Assembly: GCA_016946835.1 (NCBI GenBank)
Contig: JACVTC010000034.1
Span: forward strand, 372,001-436,000
Direction of reading: 5' to 3'
DNA from: Neocallimastix lanati (nom. inval.)
Taxonomy: Eukaryota; Neocallimastigomycota; Neocallimastigomycetes; Neocallimastigales; Neocallimastigaceae
DNA: 64,000 bases
In this document: piece after piece, positions 36,601-47,043 of the stretch
How the letters are laid out: every line of letters starts with the position of its first letter
Position numbering within the stretch: position 1 is the first letter of the stretch
The notes under the pieces: generated by a model
Told to the model about the DNA's origin: nothing
Seen by the model: only the letters and a program-made list of their open reading frames with translations
The model's database searches: none
Position numbers and translations under genes: made by a program

Positions 36601-37605
36601 TTCAGTAAAAGTATCTTCAAAATTATTTAAAAATGAATAAATAAAAAGATTGTAATTAAATTTATTGAAATTTCGTTTTGAAATTACTTTATTTTTTGAA
36701 AAATTTTTTGTAGTAAAACAATTTTTATTATTGGTAAATTTTTTGGTTACACGAAATTTTTTAAATTTATAATAATTTTTAAATTTTTTAGAATTTTTTG
36801 AAAAGTAATTTCTAAAATTGAATTTCGAATTTTTTCTAAATTTTGAATAATAATTATAAAATTTTGAAGATGATTTATACTTAGGTGAATAATAATTATA
36901 ATATGAATTTTTTGGTTTTATTGAATAAAAATTATTATTAAAATATTTTTTGTGAAATTGTTTTTTGTTAAATTTCAATTTATTTGAAAAATATAAAAAT
37001 TTTGGTTTTTTATTGAAAAAATTTTTAGAAAAAATTTTTGGAAAATTTTTATAATAATTAAAATTTGAAAAATTAATTTTATTATTTAAATTTGTTATAG
37101 ATACTGATTTTTTCTTAAATGAATTGAAATTTAAATTGGAGAAAATAAATTTATTTTTGTAATTAAATTGAATTTCATATTTATTCATAAATTTATTTCC
37201 AAGTAAAATATCTGTAGGTATTTTATCAGTAACTAAGAAACCATCTTTAAAAGTAGCAATGTAAAATTTATTATTGATTGAGATTCTTAATTGAAATTTC
37301 AAAACAACAATTTCTTTTATAAAAGCTGAGCCACTAATTCCTTTTATTTCAATAGAATTAATAGCTTTATGCTTTTGTAAATTTAATTTTGATACTAAAT
37401 CTTTAGAAATAAAATTGCAATAGGATCCACTATCTAAAATAGTTGAATATTTAGTAAATTTATTATTAAATTTATTTTCAATATTATTTAATTTTAGTGG
37501 AATAAAAGTTTTTAAAGTAAAAAATGTATTTGGTAATTTTGGTATTTTTGTGGAGTCAAGTACTGGGAAATTATAATGATATGTTTTATGGTTTTGAACA
37601 TTCAT
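33640..37605 (-). CDS. pol: Chromovirus Pol polyprotein, 1321 aa
   Basis: Supplies protease, reverse transcriptase, RNase H and integrase for the element's copy-and-paste cycle. Visible parts: protease DSG at residues 58-60 and ILLGNKF near 135; a Phe/Lys/Asn-rich spacer (about 180-330); an acidic stretch near 345; reverse transcriptase with CVDYRKLND and YLDD at 539-542; RNase H with VECDASNY (Asp near 688) and FTDHKNL; integrase zinc-binding HHCC (His near 908, CENC near 945); integrase core with EIDFLCGL near 978, SDRGSQF near 1039 and VGQVERCNSF near 1074; the GPY/F module (RKYGPYKVLEV near 1208); then a chromodomain (about 1265-1316, with FRPNYKEKRYEYKVRY and NWVP). In this clade the chromodomain steers integration toward marked chromatin. 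It follows gag after 23 bp. How Pol is expressed from the gag-pol RNA is not shown by the sequence. Confidence 0.93.
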   Translation of the reverse strand: MNVQNHKTYHYNFPVLDSTKIPKLPNTFFTLKTFIPLKLNNIENKFNNKFTKYSTILDSGSYCNFISKDLVSKLNLQKHKAINSIEIKGISGSAFIKEIVVLKFQLRISINNKFYIATFKDGFLVTDKIPTDILLGNKFMNKYEIQFNYKNKFIFSNLNFNSFKKKSVSITNLNNKINFSNFNYYKNFPKIFSKNFFNKKPKFLYFSNKLKFNKKQFHKKYFNNNFYSIKPKNSYYNYYSPKYKSSSKFYNYYSKFRKNSKFNFRNYFSKNSKKFKNYYKFKKFRVTKKFTNNKNCFTTKNFSKNKVISKRNFNKFNYNLFIYSFLNNFEDTFTEEDDEIDEEEDKIEDIPEPYRDLFEVFSKKNADKLPPHRLVDCKIVLQKDATLHYCPIYPLSEEEDEVLKQYIKDNEKKGFIRLSESPAGYPILFQKKKDGTLRLCVDYRKLNDVTVRNSYPLPLINDIIEKVKGAQYFTKLDLRSAYNLIRIREGDEYKTAFRTKYGHYEYLVMPFGLKNAPATFQSFINSVLRPFLEKSVILYLDDILIYSKTLDEHIQHVREVLQKLLENNLYAKLKKCEFHKDEVQFLGYVISGKGISTDPEKIKSVKEWPTPTCVKDVQRFVGLCNYYRRFVENFAQIARPLHNLTKKNNKFIWDNKCENAFQELKNRLTTAPVLIHPDPSKPFIVECDASNYAIGGILSQKDNEGKLHPVAYYSRSLSNVEVNYSITEKELLAIKCAFSNWRHLLLGAKHQVTVFTDHKNLIYTLGGKVGNQRQQRWHMFFQEFNFQLIYRQGKKNGKPDSLSRRPDYLQKPEYEQPEYILDSSNIDPSSCLMGISNTLIKEIIEATKTDSTADDIYHYFGPINASQGYYYRPFRKMNKFKIKNNMIWYGNLIYVPEKLRLEILKRYHENPAAGHLGIRRTEELIMRNFWWPKMHQDITSFVNSCENCARNKASRHKKYDFLRPLEIPDRPWRSIEIDFLCGLPESKKYTVIMVVVDRFSKMIHLIPFKIIPTAEETAEAFLKEIFRIHGLPSDIYSDRGSQFTSALWTEILEKLRIASKIATTDHHETVGQVERCNSFIAQYLRCYTRAFFHDDWIKWLHLAEFVYNNSVHESTKQTPFFINYGFHPPMDEIFLFQGSNSNFEYIEDVGKNFLHVKEVLLRAQDLYKRAADKKRMIAPEFKEGEKVWVNAPPAFTTAESAKLAPRKYGPYKVLEVLKNGNYRIDISKSPFPKHYPIFHVSELEPYVPTPEKFKGRTRYRETAARITEILDFRPNYKEKRYEYKVRYNYKQQCNWVPASVIENDIQYQEMLINFNKSIRKF

Positions 37606-37628
37606 AGACTCCTTATGATGTTCATTAG

Positions 37629-38636
37629 TTAGTTTTTTGTACTGACTTTTTTGACATTAGTAGTAGAATAATTACTACTATTATTGTTATTGTTGTTATT
37701 GTATTTATTATTATAATTATAATTTCTTGATGATTTGTAGGACGATTTTTTATTGGGTTTTTTATTAGTATTATTATTTCTATTACTGCTAATTTTACTT
37801 TTAATTTTAAAAGAATTTTCTAATAGGATACATTTTGTAATAATTGCTTCTAATGTATTTGGTAAATTTTCCATTTTCTTAATTTCTTCTTTAAATTTTG
37901 GGTGTAAACCATTGTAAAAAAATAGAGCAAGACTTTTATCTTCTAAATCTAATTGGTTACTATAGGCACGAAAACTTTCTATATATTGGTTGATGTTTCC
38001 ATAGTTATGTTTTAATTCTAATAGTTGAATTTGAGCAAGTTTTTTACTTTCAACATTAGGGAAGGCAGCTTTTAAACCATCCAATAATTCTTGTAATGAA
38101 GCTGGTACCACATTACCTTTGTATTTTGTAAGATACCAATTCCTAGCAGCATCTCTAAGTCTAGTTTTTACAAAATTAACACGAGCATCTGGTGGTAGTA
38201 AATTATTTGGATATGCCTTAAATGTTGCAGAACATAATTCACAGAATAATTCAACTTCAGCTGGTACACCAGTAAACAATCCTGGATCTGGTACTTGTGC
38301 TATAGGATAGGTAATTCTTCCTCTCATAACTACATCATTGTCTAGATCATAATTAGTAGAAGAGTCAGAACGTCCACTATCATCATTGCTATTATCGTCC
38401 CCAGGCCTCGGAGTTGCCCGTTGATGGATATATCTATCTTGAATTTCATTTCTTAACATGGTAGCAATATTCTGGTTATTAGCAGCAATTTCTTGTTGAA
38501 ATCTACCATACATTTGGGTAGCAAAAGCCTCTAAATCAGTCCTACTAACAGCAGTTTGGTTCAAAGTTTGAAGTACTTCATTGATGGCAGTACCAAGTTC
38601 TTGCCTAAATCTTTCCATAAAATCTTGATTGGACAT
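37629..38636 (-). CDS. gag: Chromovirus Gag, 335 aa
   Basis: Structural protein that forms the virus-like particle. The ATG at 38636 follows the 5' LTR by 33 bp. The N-terminal third is helical and Gln-rich (ELGTAINEVLQTLNQ). The central Gag core reads DPGLFTGVPAEVELFCELC, then NFVKTRLRDAARNWYLTKY and LLELKHNYGNINQYIESF (about residues 115-245). The C-terminal tail is Lys, Ser and Asn-rich. No CCHC zinc knuckle is visible in the frame, so the basic tail may bind RNA instead. That is an inference. Confidence 0.9.
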   Translation of the reverse strand: MSNQDFMERFRQELGTAINEVLQTLNQTAVSRTDLEAFATQMYGRFQQEIAANNQNIATMLRNEIQDRYIHQRATPRPGDDNSNDDSGRSDSSTNYDLDNDVVMRGRITYPIAQVPDPGLFTGVPAEVELFCELCSATFKAYPNNLLPPDARVNFVKTRLRDAARNWYLTKYKGNVVPASLQELLDGLKAAFPNVESKKLAQIQLLELKHNYGNINQYIESFRAYSNQLDLEDKSLALFFYNGLHPKFKEEIKKMENLPNTLEAIITKCILLENSFKIKSKISSNRNNNTNKKPNKKSSYKSSRNYNYNNKYNNNNNNNSSNYSTTNVKKVSTKN

Positions 38637-38641
38637 GCTAA

Positions 38642-38652
38642 GGTAGTTACCA
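38642..38652 (-). promoter_or_regulatory. Possible chromovirus primer site
   Basis: TGGTAACTACC lies on the minus strand 17 bases after the 5' LTR and just before the gag ATG. It begins TGG as a tRNA-primed site would, but the gap from the LTR is long, so self-priming or another site is equally possible. Confidence 0.3.
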
Positions 38653-38669
38653 AAATTCGGTAAGATTAT

Positions 38670-39733
38670 TGTAAAGGATTTCTAATGTGGGTTAGAAATA
38701 TATAAATTTTAAATAATTTAACTAGGTCAACAAGTCCTTATATAGTAATAAAAAGGATTAGATTCTTATAAAATATTGATCAAATAATTATTGAAATAAA
38801 AGAATACTTTTTATTATAATAAACACTAATAAAATATTATAAAAATATATTTAAAAGTTTCTTTTTTATATTTATAACTTTTATTTATAATTATTATTAA
38901 TTAATTATTATTATTACTATAATAGATTATTCTTATATTAATAATCTTACAAAGATTTAATTCTAAATCAAATTAATGTCTTTTTATATTATTTTCTAAA
39001 AATAATTATTATAATAATATTTATTTAATACATGTATTTTTTATATATATAAAACTAAACTATTTAATTAATAAACTATCTAAATAAAATATAAAACTAA
39101 AGGAGATATTGTTTTTATTATTCATTATTCATAAGACTAGTCATTTTCATTATTCATATTGAGTCAGAATATTATTCTAAAGTCATTATCTAAATAATTA
39201 TAACTAATAAAAATAAAACATAATTGTTAGTAAAAATATAATATAATAATTCGTATTTAAACATAATATAATTATTTGTTATTAATGGATAAATTATATA
39301 ATAATTTGTATAGTAATGGATTAATTATTAAGGGGCCCTATCAAAATAATTTCTCCAATATTATATATATATTATTGATATTTATCCAAAACTTTGAATC
39401 ACGATATCTCGTGAACCAGTGGAGATATCGAGCTAAAAATTTGATATTTTTCTTCTCGGAAGCTAAAGCTTCCGAATGAGCATAATACCAAGCGCGAAAC
39501 TCAATTATTTGGCGAGATATGACTCATTGAAGTGAGTCTTAAATCACACATTATTTTATTATTTAATTATTGAAAAATTTAAAATAAATTTTTATATTTA
39601 AATTGTTTAATATGAATCATATTTAGTAATAATAAATAATATAATATTATATAATGAATTAATGACGATTGAATAATATTTTTGTTTGCAATTCCAAAGT
39701 GATTTCAAACTAAATCACCTCGTAATCGCGACA
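38670..39733 (-). repeat. Chromovirus 5' LTR
   Basis: 1064 bp, same length as the 3' LTR and without visible differences. It contains the same three hairpins (39402-39538). The promoter is expected inside it by family, but no TATA box stands out in this AT-rich sequence. Confidence 0.9.
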
Positions 39734-39784
39734 TATTTTCTTATATTTTTAATAATTTATTCTATTTTAGTGAGTAACGTACCA
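39734..39784 (-). repeat. Element A 5' LTR, outer part
   Basis: Outer end of the split LTR. It begins with the second TATTT copy and ends GAGTAACGTACCA, followed by TTAA. Confidence 0.85.
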
Positions 39785-39800
39785 TTAAATTTAAAAAATA

Positions 39801-39873
39801 TTATTTCTGGTATAGTTGTTAGTAACTAATACCATGAATCAAACTACTTAGGGTTCGATTCACATTTATTATT
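39801..39873 (+). other. tRNA-like sequence with Pol III A and B boxes
   Basis: TGGTATAGTTG at 39808-39818 fits the A-box consensus TRGYNNARNNG, and GTTCGATTC at 39853-39861 fits the B-box consensus GWTCRANNC. They are separated by 34 bp, normal for a tRNA gene. GGTATAGTTGTTAGTA is close to the D-arm of eukaryotic tRNA-His and tRNA-Asp as I remember them. The acceptor, D and T stems do not pair well, so this is not a working tRNA. A tRNA pseudogene or the head of a tRNA-derived SINE fits best. The promoter could still attract Pol III factors. No second copy was noticed in the window. Confidence 0.55.
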
Positions 39874-40335
39874 ATTTTATAGTTTTATTCTAAAAAATAT
39901 CTAGAAGATTCTTTATAGTTCAAGAAATTACTAGAATTTCTTGATAATTCTTGTGTTTAATTAATTAAAATTTATTCTATTAAATTCTTAATTCTATTGT
40001 TTTCTATTTTTTCTAAATTTTTCGATTTTTAAGAACTTTTTAGAAACTTTTATTTTTATTTTTTAATAACTTTAACTTTTAAAAAAAATATAAATATGAG
40101 TAAAATTCTTATTAACAAATATTCTTTTCTTTGTGTTTTTTATTTTAATTTTGTTTAGTTAATAAAACTTAATTTTTTAATAAAACTTTTTTTAATATTA
40201 ATACTATATCAACCCTTGCGGCTTATAGTATTATAATAAATATAATTAATAAAATAATTAAAAAAAAAATAAATAAAAAATAAAATAATTTTTGTTTTTT
40301 TTTGAGTGTTATTATATTTATTATAATATTTTGTT
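39874..40335. other. Unassigned AT-rich stretch after the tRNA-like sequence
   Basis: May be the body of a SINE if the tRNA-like head is one. No coding signal. It contains TATCAACCCTTGCGGCTTATAG near 40207-40228, unlike its surroundings, which I cannot assign. Confidence 0.3.
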
Positions 40336-40574
40336 ATAGTTAAATTATATATATAATAATATTCTTATATATATTTAGAAGAAATTAACAATTTAATTTA
40401 ATATATTAATATATTTCATATTATAATGAATAATATAATATGTATAAATATTGAATAATATATGAATAAGAAATTATTTCGAATATTATTATTGACAAAA
40501 GAGATATAAATTTAATATTTAATAATTATTATTAAATATACAAATATGTGGCTACACATATTTGTTTTATATCA
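40336..40574 (-). repeat. Element B 3' LTR, partial
   Basis: Matches 47507-47741 with few differences and ends TTGTTTTATATCA. The outer part is missing or replaced. Between it and the integrase (40575-41180) lies AT-rich untranslated sequence. Confidence 0.75.
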
Positions 40575-41181
40575 GAAATGCCCTCGCTAAAATAGCTGAT
40601 TACTAGTGAAATTGAAATTTATCTCTATACGAGAACAATTCTCAATTGAATCTGTAAATTAGCTACAAATTCAATAATAAGTTGAAATGATCGTAGTACA
40701 AATAAGGAAAAATATAAAATTGAAAGAAATTTTATATTTTTGTGAATAATTATTAAAATCTGTATTAATGAAGATTAATTGTATTATTTGAAAATTTTAT
40801 AAAATTTTTAACTCAATTTTTGAAAATTTTTCATTAATAAAAAAAATTTTTTTTTTTTAAAATAATTATATATAATTTTGATATTATAATAATTGAATAA
40901 TATATATAATTATTAATAATTAATTTTGAAATTTAAATTGGAAATGTAATTTAAGAATTTTATTTTGAAATTTTGATATTTCAATTTCGAAATTTTTTCT
41001 TAAAAAAAAATAAAATAAAATTAATTATGAAATATATATATAAGTTAAATGTCCTATTGTCATAAATATGAATAATATTTTGCTATTTTAACTGTAAATA
41101 TTAAAATGAATTGCTGAAATTTAAATTCAAAATGTTGAAATTTATTATTATTTATTATATTTTTGTATTTATAATTGATTT

Positions 41182-43917
41182 TTACTTATTCTCTATAAGG
41201 TAATTTTTAATATGGATATTTCTTTTTAATATTACTCCTGACCTATCTTCTTGTAGTTTCACCGTATTCCAAGTTATTTCCTTTATCGTATAAGGGCCAA
41301 TGTAGTATGGGTCCAATTTTTGTCTTTGAAATAATTTAATTTTTACCTTATCACCAACTTTATACTCAGGATGTTTTTCCATACTTCTTTTTGCTTTTCT
41401 TCTAGTCTTCCAATAATTAATTATACTCAATTTTTTGTTTGCAGTATCCTTTACCCATTTAGTATGTTCCAAAATTCTTTCAATTAATTCTTCGTCAATT
41501 GAGCATTCAACAGGTTCCTCCAAAGAATTCAATAAGGTAATTTCAGTAGGAAGTAAATCTTCTCTTCCATATAAAAGTTCAAAACTAGAGTATCCACTAA
41601 CAGAGGATTTTGCCGTCCTAATAGCCCATAAAGCCAACGGTAACAGAGTATCCCATTCATCGTTCTTACCAGCAAAATTCCTTAATTGTTTTCCTATTTC
41701 TCGGTTTCTATTTTCTACTAAACCATTAGAAGGTAGATGATAACTAGCAACAAAATGAATGTAAACTCCATATAAATCTAAGAAAATTTTTGTATAATCA
41801 CTGTTCAATTGTGGTCCATTATCCATATTAATTATTTGTGGTAGTCCATGTCTACTAAACACATTCACTAAGAAATCAACCACATCTTGAGAAGTAACAG
41901 AAGGATAAGCTTCTGCTTCAGTCCATAAAGTGAAATAATCTACACAAACAATTATATATTTATTACCTTTAGTAGTAGTTTTTAAAGATCCAATAATATT
42001 TAGACCCATTCTAACAAAAGGAGCTTCTACAGGAGTTCGAAATATTTCAACCAAATTAGAAAGGCGCTCAGATCTATTAAGTTGACATATTTTACAAATA
42101 GATATATATTTTTTTTATATCTAAAATCATATTTTTCCAATAATAATTTTTCTTAATTCTATCATACGTCTTTTGTAACCCTTCATGGCCGATTCTATGA
42201 TCCATTCCGATAATTTTTATCTTTTCTAGATAATCATCTATCACTAGTCTTAGTTTATCTTTATCTATAATATATGTTTTATCATCTATAATAACAATTC
42301 TATCTTTTAAAAACTTTTTCATGAATTCAGAGATATATTTTTCATTTTCGGCTTCGTCCAAAAAGTTTGATTGATCATTTTCATTATTGTTATTACCAAT
42401 AATTTCTACGTTATTTTCATCAACAATAATATTATTACTTTCAATATTGTTTCCCAAATTATTATTATTTTCTTCAACAATAGCATTTACTACAATATTT
42501 TCTTTTTTTCTAATGCGAGATAATGCATCAGCAATAATGTTCCTTTTCCCTGGTTGGTAGACTGACTGAATAAATCACACCAACGAGCGTGTTTACTAGT
42601 ATTAGGTTCACATTTCATAATGATAGGGACTAATGGTTGATGATCTGTATACAGTATTGTCTGGAACGGATTACCTAATATATATTGTTTAAATTTATTT
42701 ACACAAAAATATGCCGCAGTACCTTCTAACTCTGTTATCGGGTAATTAAGCTCTGACTTATGCAGGAAACGACTAATATAAAATACTGGGTGTTCTATTT
42801 CATCATTTTATAGTTGCAATAAAACACCACCAATTCTTTGATAACTAGCATCAGTGCGTATAATAAATGGTTTATCATAACTTGGATAACACAAAATAGG
42901 TGCTTGACAAAGAGCTTCCTTTAATTTTTCTATACAAGTAGTATGCTCATTAGTCCATTCAAAAGTAGAATTTTTCCTTAGTAATTTGCATAATGGGGAA
43001 GTTAATGTAGCATAATTTTCAATAAAATTCCTATAGTAAACCACTATTTCAAGAAAAGAACGTAATTCCGTAACATTAGAAGGATTATCCAATTTCTTTA
43101 TTGCATCAATCTTCTTTTTTAGTGGTAATAATCCTTTGTTTGAAATCGTATGTCCTAAAGCCTCCACTTCAAAAACACAAAAATGACATTTCTCAATATT
43201 CATTTTTAATTTAAATTTTCTGAGAATTTTAAATACATTTGTTAGGTCGATTAAATGTTGTTCAATGGATGGTGAATAAACAATAATATCGTCAAGATAA
43301 ATTTGAACACATTTATTAATTAAGTCAAAGAAAATCCTATTCATTTCGCGTTGGAAGGTTGCCGGAGCATTAGTCAATCCGAAAGGCATTACCTTAAAGT
43401 AATAATTTCCAAACTTAGTTGCAAAAGAAGTAATTTCTTGGTCGCTTTCATACATAGGTATCTGGTGATACCCACTAAAAAGATCAATAGTAGAAAATAT
43501 TACTGCATCTTTCAATGCATCAAAAATTTCTTGAATTATAGGGATGGCATAAGCATCTTTTTTTGTTATTTTATTTAATAACCTATAATTTATGCACAGT
43601 CTCCATCTATCATTTTTCTATGGTACTAGAACAATAGGAGAAGACCAAGGTGAATGAGAAGGTGAAATTAATCCTTTGTCTATTAATTTTTTTAATTCTT
43701 CTTTTAGTGCTGAAAGTTGTACCTGGGAGATCCTATATGCCTTTTGTTTTATTGGCTTGCTACCTTCTAGTAATTCAATATGGTGAGGTAGCAATTTGGA
43801 TGGTTCTAAATCATCACTAGACATAGCTATTACATCTGAATATGAAGTTAATATGGATTTAATTTCATTTTTAAAATTTCCATCCTTGATATCCATATTG
43901 CTGATTAATTCTTCCAA
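41182..43917 (-). mobile_element. Element B reverse transcriptase, RNase H and integrase region (fossil)
   Basis: Motifs in order on the minus strand: LLPHHIELLEGSKPIKQKAY and the first RT helix (about 43650-43900), FSTIDLFSGYHQIPMYESDQ near 43450-43510, VQIYLDDIIVYS near 43280, FIIRTDASYQRIGGVLLQ near 42815-42865, RNase H end near 42500-42800, integrase zinc-binding start HRIGHEGLQKTYDRI near 42140-42200, core IVCVDYFTLWTEAEA, INMDNGPQLNSDY and NGLVENRNREIGKQ (41690-41960), GPYTIKEITW near 41290, and RNIHIKN at the end. The region is close to element C. Confidence 0.8.
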
Positions 43918-45190
43918 AATTTTATTTTTTTAGTTGTATTAATTTTATTCGTACTAATTACATTATTAATACTAGTATTATTCTCTAATATATAACAAAA
44001 CATACACTGTGTATGAAGTTCATGCACATTTTCTAAAGGAACCAATGGGACTGCACAAAAGGTAAACACACCATTAACATTATTAATACCACTTTTTACG
44101 TATAAATATTTACTATCTGCATCTACTAATAATTTATAATCTGCTTGAGTTTTTAAATTAATTATTATATCAAATATTGAGTCATCATTATCAAATACTC
44201 TAAAGACTGCATTAATTTTTAGAGTACCAATTTGTACTTCAAATTTTACCATTTCATAAACACGTTCTTCCGTATTAGATAATGCCTGATGCACTCTACC
44301 AGAAGTAGAACCAACTATAGTATAATTTTTAATATTTTTATTTAGAAAATTTCTGGTTACCAAATTTGTATTACTACCACCATCAATTAATACAGCAGCA
44401 GAATGACCATTAACTGTACCTTTGACTATAGCAATATCGTGCTCTTGAATTTCTCTTGTAGCGTAGCAATGGTTAGGATTATTTACTATTTCAAATTCTT
44501 CTATATCATTATGATATTCTGCACATCCTACCGCTGCATCATCATCCTCAGTTCTTACCTTTTTAAAACTTTTGGTGATATCTGAACGTAGGGCACTACT
44601 TATACCTATTAATTGGGCCAAAGTAATATTTGCTGGGGTATTTTGTAATTCTTCTATAATATCATAAGGTTCAATACCTCTAATAATTTAATGATTTGGC
44701 CTACCCTAGTAGTTTTTTCCTTCTTATTATTTTGTTCCAATATTTTTGTACTATTATTTTTATCGTTAAATTTATTAATAATATTAGATGCAGGTATATT
44801 TAATTCCACTGAATCTATGTCAATTTTGTTTTCCAATGTGTCATTTTTATTATTATTTTTATTATTTATATTATTTTTTGTAGTCAAGTTGGATGTATCA
44901 TTATTGCTATTATAATTACTTGAATTATTATTAATTAAATTTCCATTAATATTATTATTATTGATATTATTTTCATTATTATTATTGATTCCTTTATTAT
45001 TAATATTATTCTTAATATTATTATTTAAATTTGATTTTAGAATTTTACGATTTCGTAAATTGTATAAGATATTATTGTTAACATTATTACTTATATTTAA
45101 ATCGTTATTGTTATTTTCATTTATATTGTTATTGTAATTGTTATTATTTATTTTAATATTATTATTTTTTTATAATTTCTTTTTGGCTTA
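43905..45190 (-). mobile_element. Element B protease and Asn-rich linker (fossil)
   Basis: The minus strand has a retroviral-type protease with AAVLIDGGSNTNLVTRNFL (about 44345-44400) and FDIIINLK near 44150. Upstream (44650-45190) is a long Asn/Ile-rich low-complexity linker coded by AAT/ATT repeats. A DGG at the active site replaces the commoner DSG/DTG. This is reported as seen. Confidence 0.7.
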
Positions 45191-45325
45191 GGTAGAATGC
45201 ATATCTTTCATCTCTACTACGTTTTGCTGCAGCAATAATTGTATCATAATTATTGTTCCATGTTGCTGCAGTTATTACAGGAGAAGTGGCAATTTGATTA
45301 TGGGAAGTTTGCCTTCTTCCATCAT

Positions 45326-46350
45326 TCAGTTTTTTTGTAAATTAAAATAATTTATAAAGTTTGGATCTTGTTTAATTTTGGCTAATTCAGTACAATCCTT
45401 AACAAGATGACTAGGTTGGTTACAGAAATAACATGTTTTAATCTGTAAGTTTTGCATTCTATTTACCAAGTCATCCATTCCATCATTATTAGGTATTTGG
45501 TTGTTGTTAATGTTATAATTATTGTTTCTATTATTTAAATAATTATTTATATTATATGGGTTATTGATTCCATTATTATTAAAATTATTCGGCATATTAT
45601 GATTATTTCGATGAATGAAATTGGTAGGTATGTTCGTGGAAGTATTCCTATTGTTTCTAAAATTCAGACCATTTCTTTTCCATGAATTATTGGAATTATT
45701 TACAAGATTAGAAACAGGTTGATTCATAGGGGAATGTTATAATTATTATTTCTTTCATTCCTCCTATTATTCCTATTGTAATGTGATTCCTGTAATATTT
45801 TCTCATATTTTTCTGCTTTACTACAAGCGTCTTCTAGGGAATCACATTCCTCCATAGCAATTTTAGTATAAATCTGAGTCCTAGGTCTAAGAGCATTTTC
45901 ATAATCTATAACCGAAATAGATGCTCTATCCTCTGTCTCTAGTAGGTCGTATAATTCTAAATACCTGGTATTGAAATCATATACGGTTTCGTTTGGTTCG
46001 ATAATAATACGTTTTAATTGACGTAATTTATTATCTTTTTGGTTTTCTCTCCAATACTTTTTCTTTATTAGTTTCACACATTCATCTAATGTAAGAGGTC
46101 TATTTACTTCTGATTCTTTTTCTTTCAATACAATGTCATCTTCAGCAGCGGTAATAATATAACTAAATTTATTTTCATCAGTAGTAATGCCTTCTCTCTT
46201 AAACCAGTCATTGATCCTAAATTTCCAAAGTTCCGCGTCCCTACGAGATCCACCAATCCTTGGGAGAGTTTTTGTATCTACGTCTGACATAGTGCTGTTG
46301 ATACTATTATAATCACTACTAATATGTTCACTACTACTACTACTTCTCAT
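45326..46350 (-). mobile_element. Element B gag region (fossil)
   Basis: The front part opens MRSSSSSEHISSDYNSINST and includes LPRIGGSRRDAELWKFRIND and a YLELYDLLETEDR core (45724-46350). The rear part is Asn-rich with a CCHC knuckle CYFCNQPSHLVKDC near 45390-45435. The same Gag type is present in fossils at 21546-22285 and 49475-50570. Confidence 0.8.
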
Positions 46351-47021
46351 AAAAGAAAGTTAAATATTTTTTTTTTTTTTTTAATTCGTTATTGCGTTTT
46401 GGTTTAATAACTAATAATACAAATAACACTTTCTATATTTATTTTATTTTATTTATTTTATATCCTATTCCTAGTTATTATTAAATATGAAAATATGTAT
46501 TATTTTTTTTTTATAATTCTATTGTGAAATAATTTATTATTCCACTCTTTTATTTTGTTATTGCTACTTTTATTTTGTTATTGCTAACTCTATTAATATT
46601 ATATACAAATAATTATTATCCTATATATAGAATAATTATATTATTTTTTTATTTTATATCAAAGTTTTTTTTTTTTTTTTTTTTTTGTATAATTATTATT
46701 ATTACTATTCAACTAAAATATTACTAAACAATTATAACTAATCCTATTTTAATAATTTTAATATAAAGGAAAATTAAAGACTTGTTCGTTTTTATTCTGG
46801 TCCGAATTCCCAGTTGTCTCTAATTATATATCTTTTTAATAATTTAAATTAGTTTTGTGTTATTTAATGATTTATTATTATTAATTATAACCAATCTCAG
46901 CTCAATAACCAATTATAAAAAAAAATAAAATATAATATTTAATATGTATAATTAATCCTCAAATTTATTTATTTATTTTTTTTTTTTTTTTAAAAAACAA
47001 TATAACAACACTATTGCACAT
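46351..47021. other. Element B 5' leader
   Basis: AT-rich untranslated leader between the primer site and gag. It holds several long T runs (46365-46382, 46666-46686, 46979-46991) and the sequence GACTTGTTCGTTTTTATTCTGG near 46779-46800. Similar wording (GACTTATTCGTTTTTATCCTGG) appears in the leader of element H near 50910-50935, so this may be a conserved leader motif. Confidence 0.5.
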
Positions 47022-47038
47022 CCCCGATATCTCCACCA
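47022..47038 (-). promoter_or_regulatory. Element B primer binding site candidate
   Basis: TGGTGGAGATATCGGGG on the minus strand, five bases after the LTR. Same type as elements A and H. Confidence 0.65.
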
Positions 47039-47043
47039 ATTTT

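Larger units (their letters stand above)
31682..39733 (-). mobile_element. Ty3/gypsy chromovirus, looks whole, nested in element A
   Basis: 8052 bp on the minus strand. LTRs of 1064 bp lie at 31682-32745 and 38670-39733, with ends TGTCGCG...CTTTACA on the coding strand. I see no difference between the two LTRs. TATTT flanks both sides (31677-31681 and 39734-39738), and element A's other LTR shows the empty site with a single TATTT. Long open gag and pol frames are both present. Identical LTRs mean a very recent insertion. The chromodomain at the pol end places it in the chromovirus clade. Confidence 0.93.
23915..39784 (-). mobile_element. Ty3/gypsy element A, full length with nested chromovirus
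   Basis: A complete element outline on the minus strand. The 3' LTR is 23915-24473 (559 bp). The 5' LTR starts at 31169 and ends at 39784, and is also 559 bp once the nested insertion is discounted. LTR ends are TGGTACGTTA...TAACGTACCA, a 10-bp inverted repeat. TTAA flanks both ends (23911-23914, 39785-39788). I count two base differences between the LTRs, so insertion was recent but earlier than that of the chromovirus. Gag and pol are broken in roughly four or five places. No chromodomain was seen. The integrase tail (RNIHLKNIIPYF) groups it with elements B and C. Confidence 0.85.

Noticed and set aside
39801-39873. A functional tRNA gene
   Set aside because: The A and B boxes are good but the acceptor, D and T stems do not pair, so only a tRNA-like relic is claimed.
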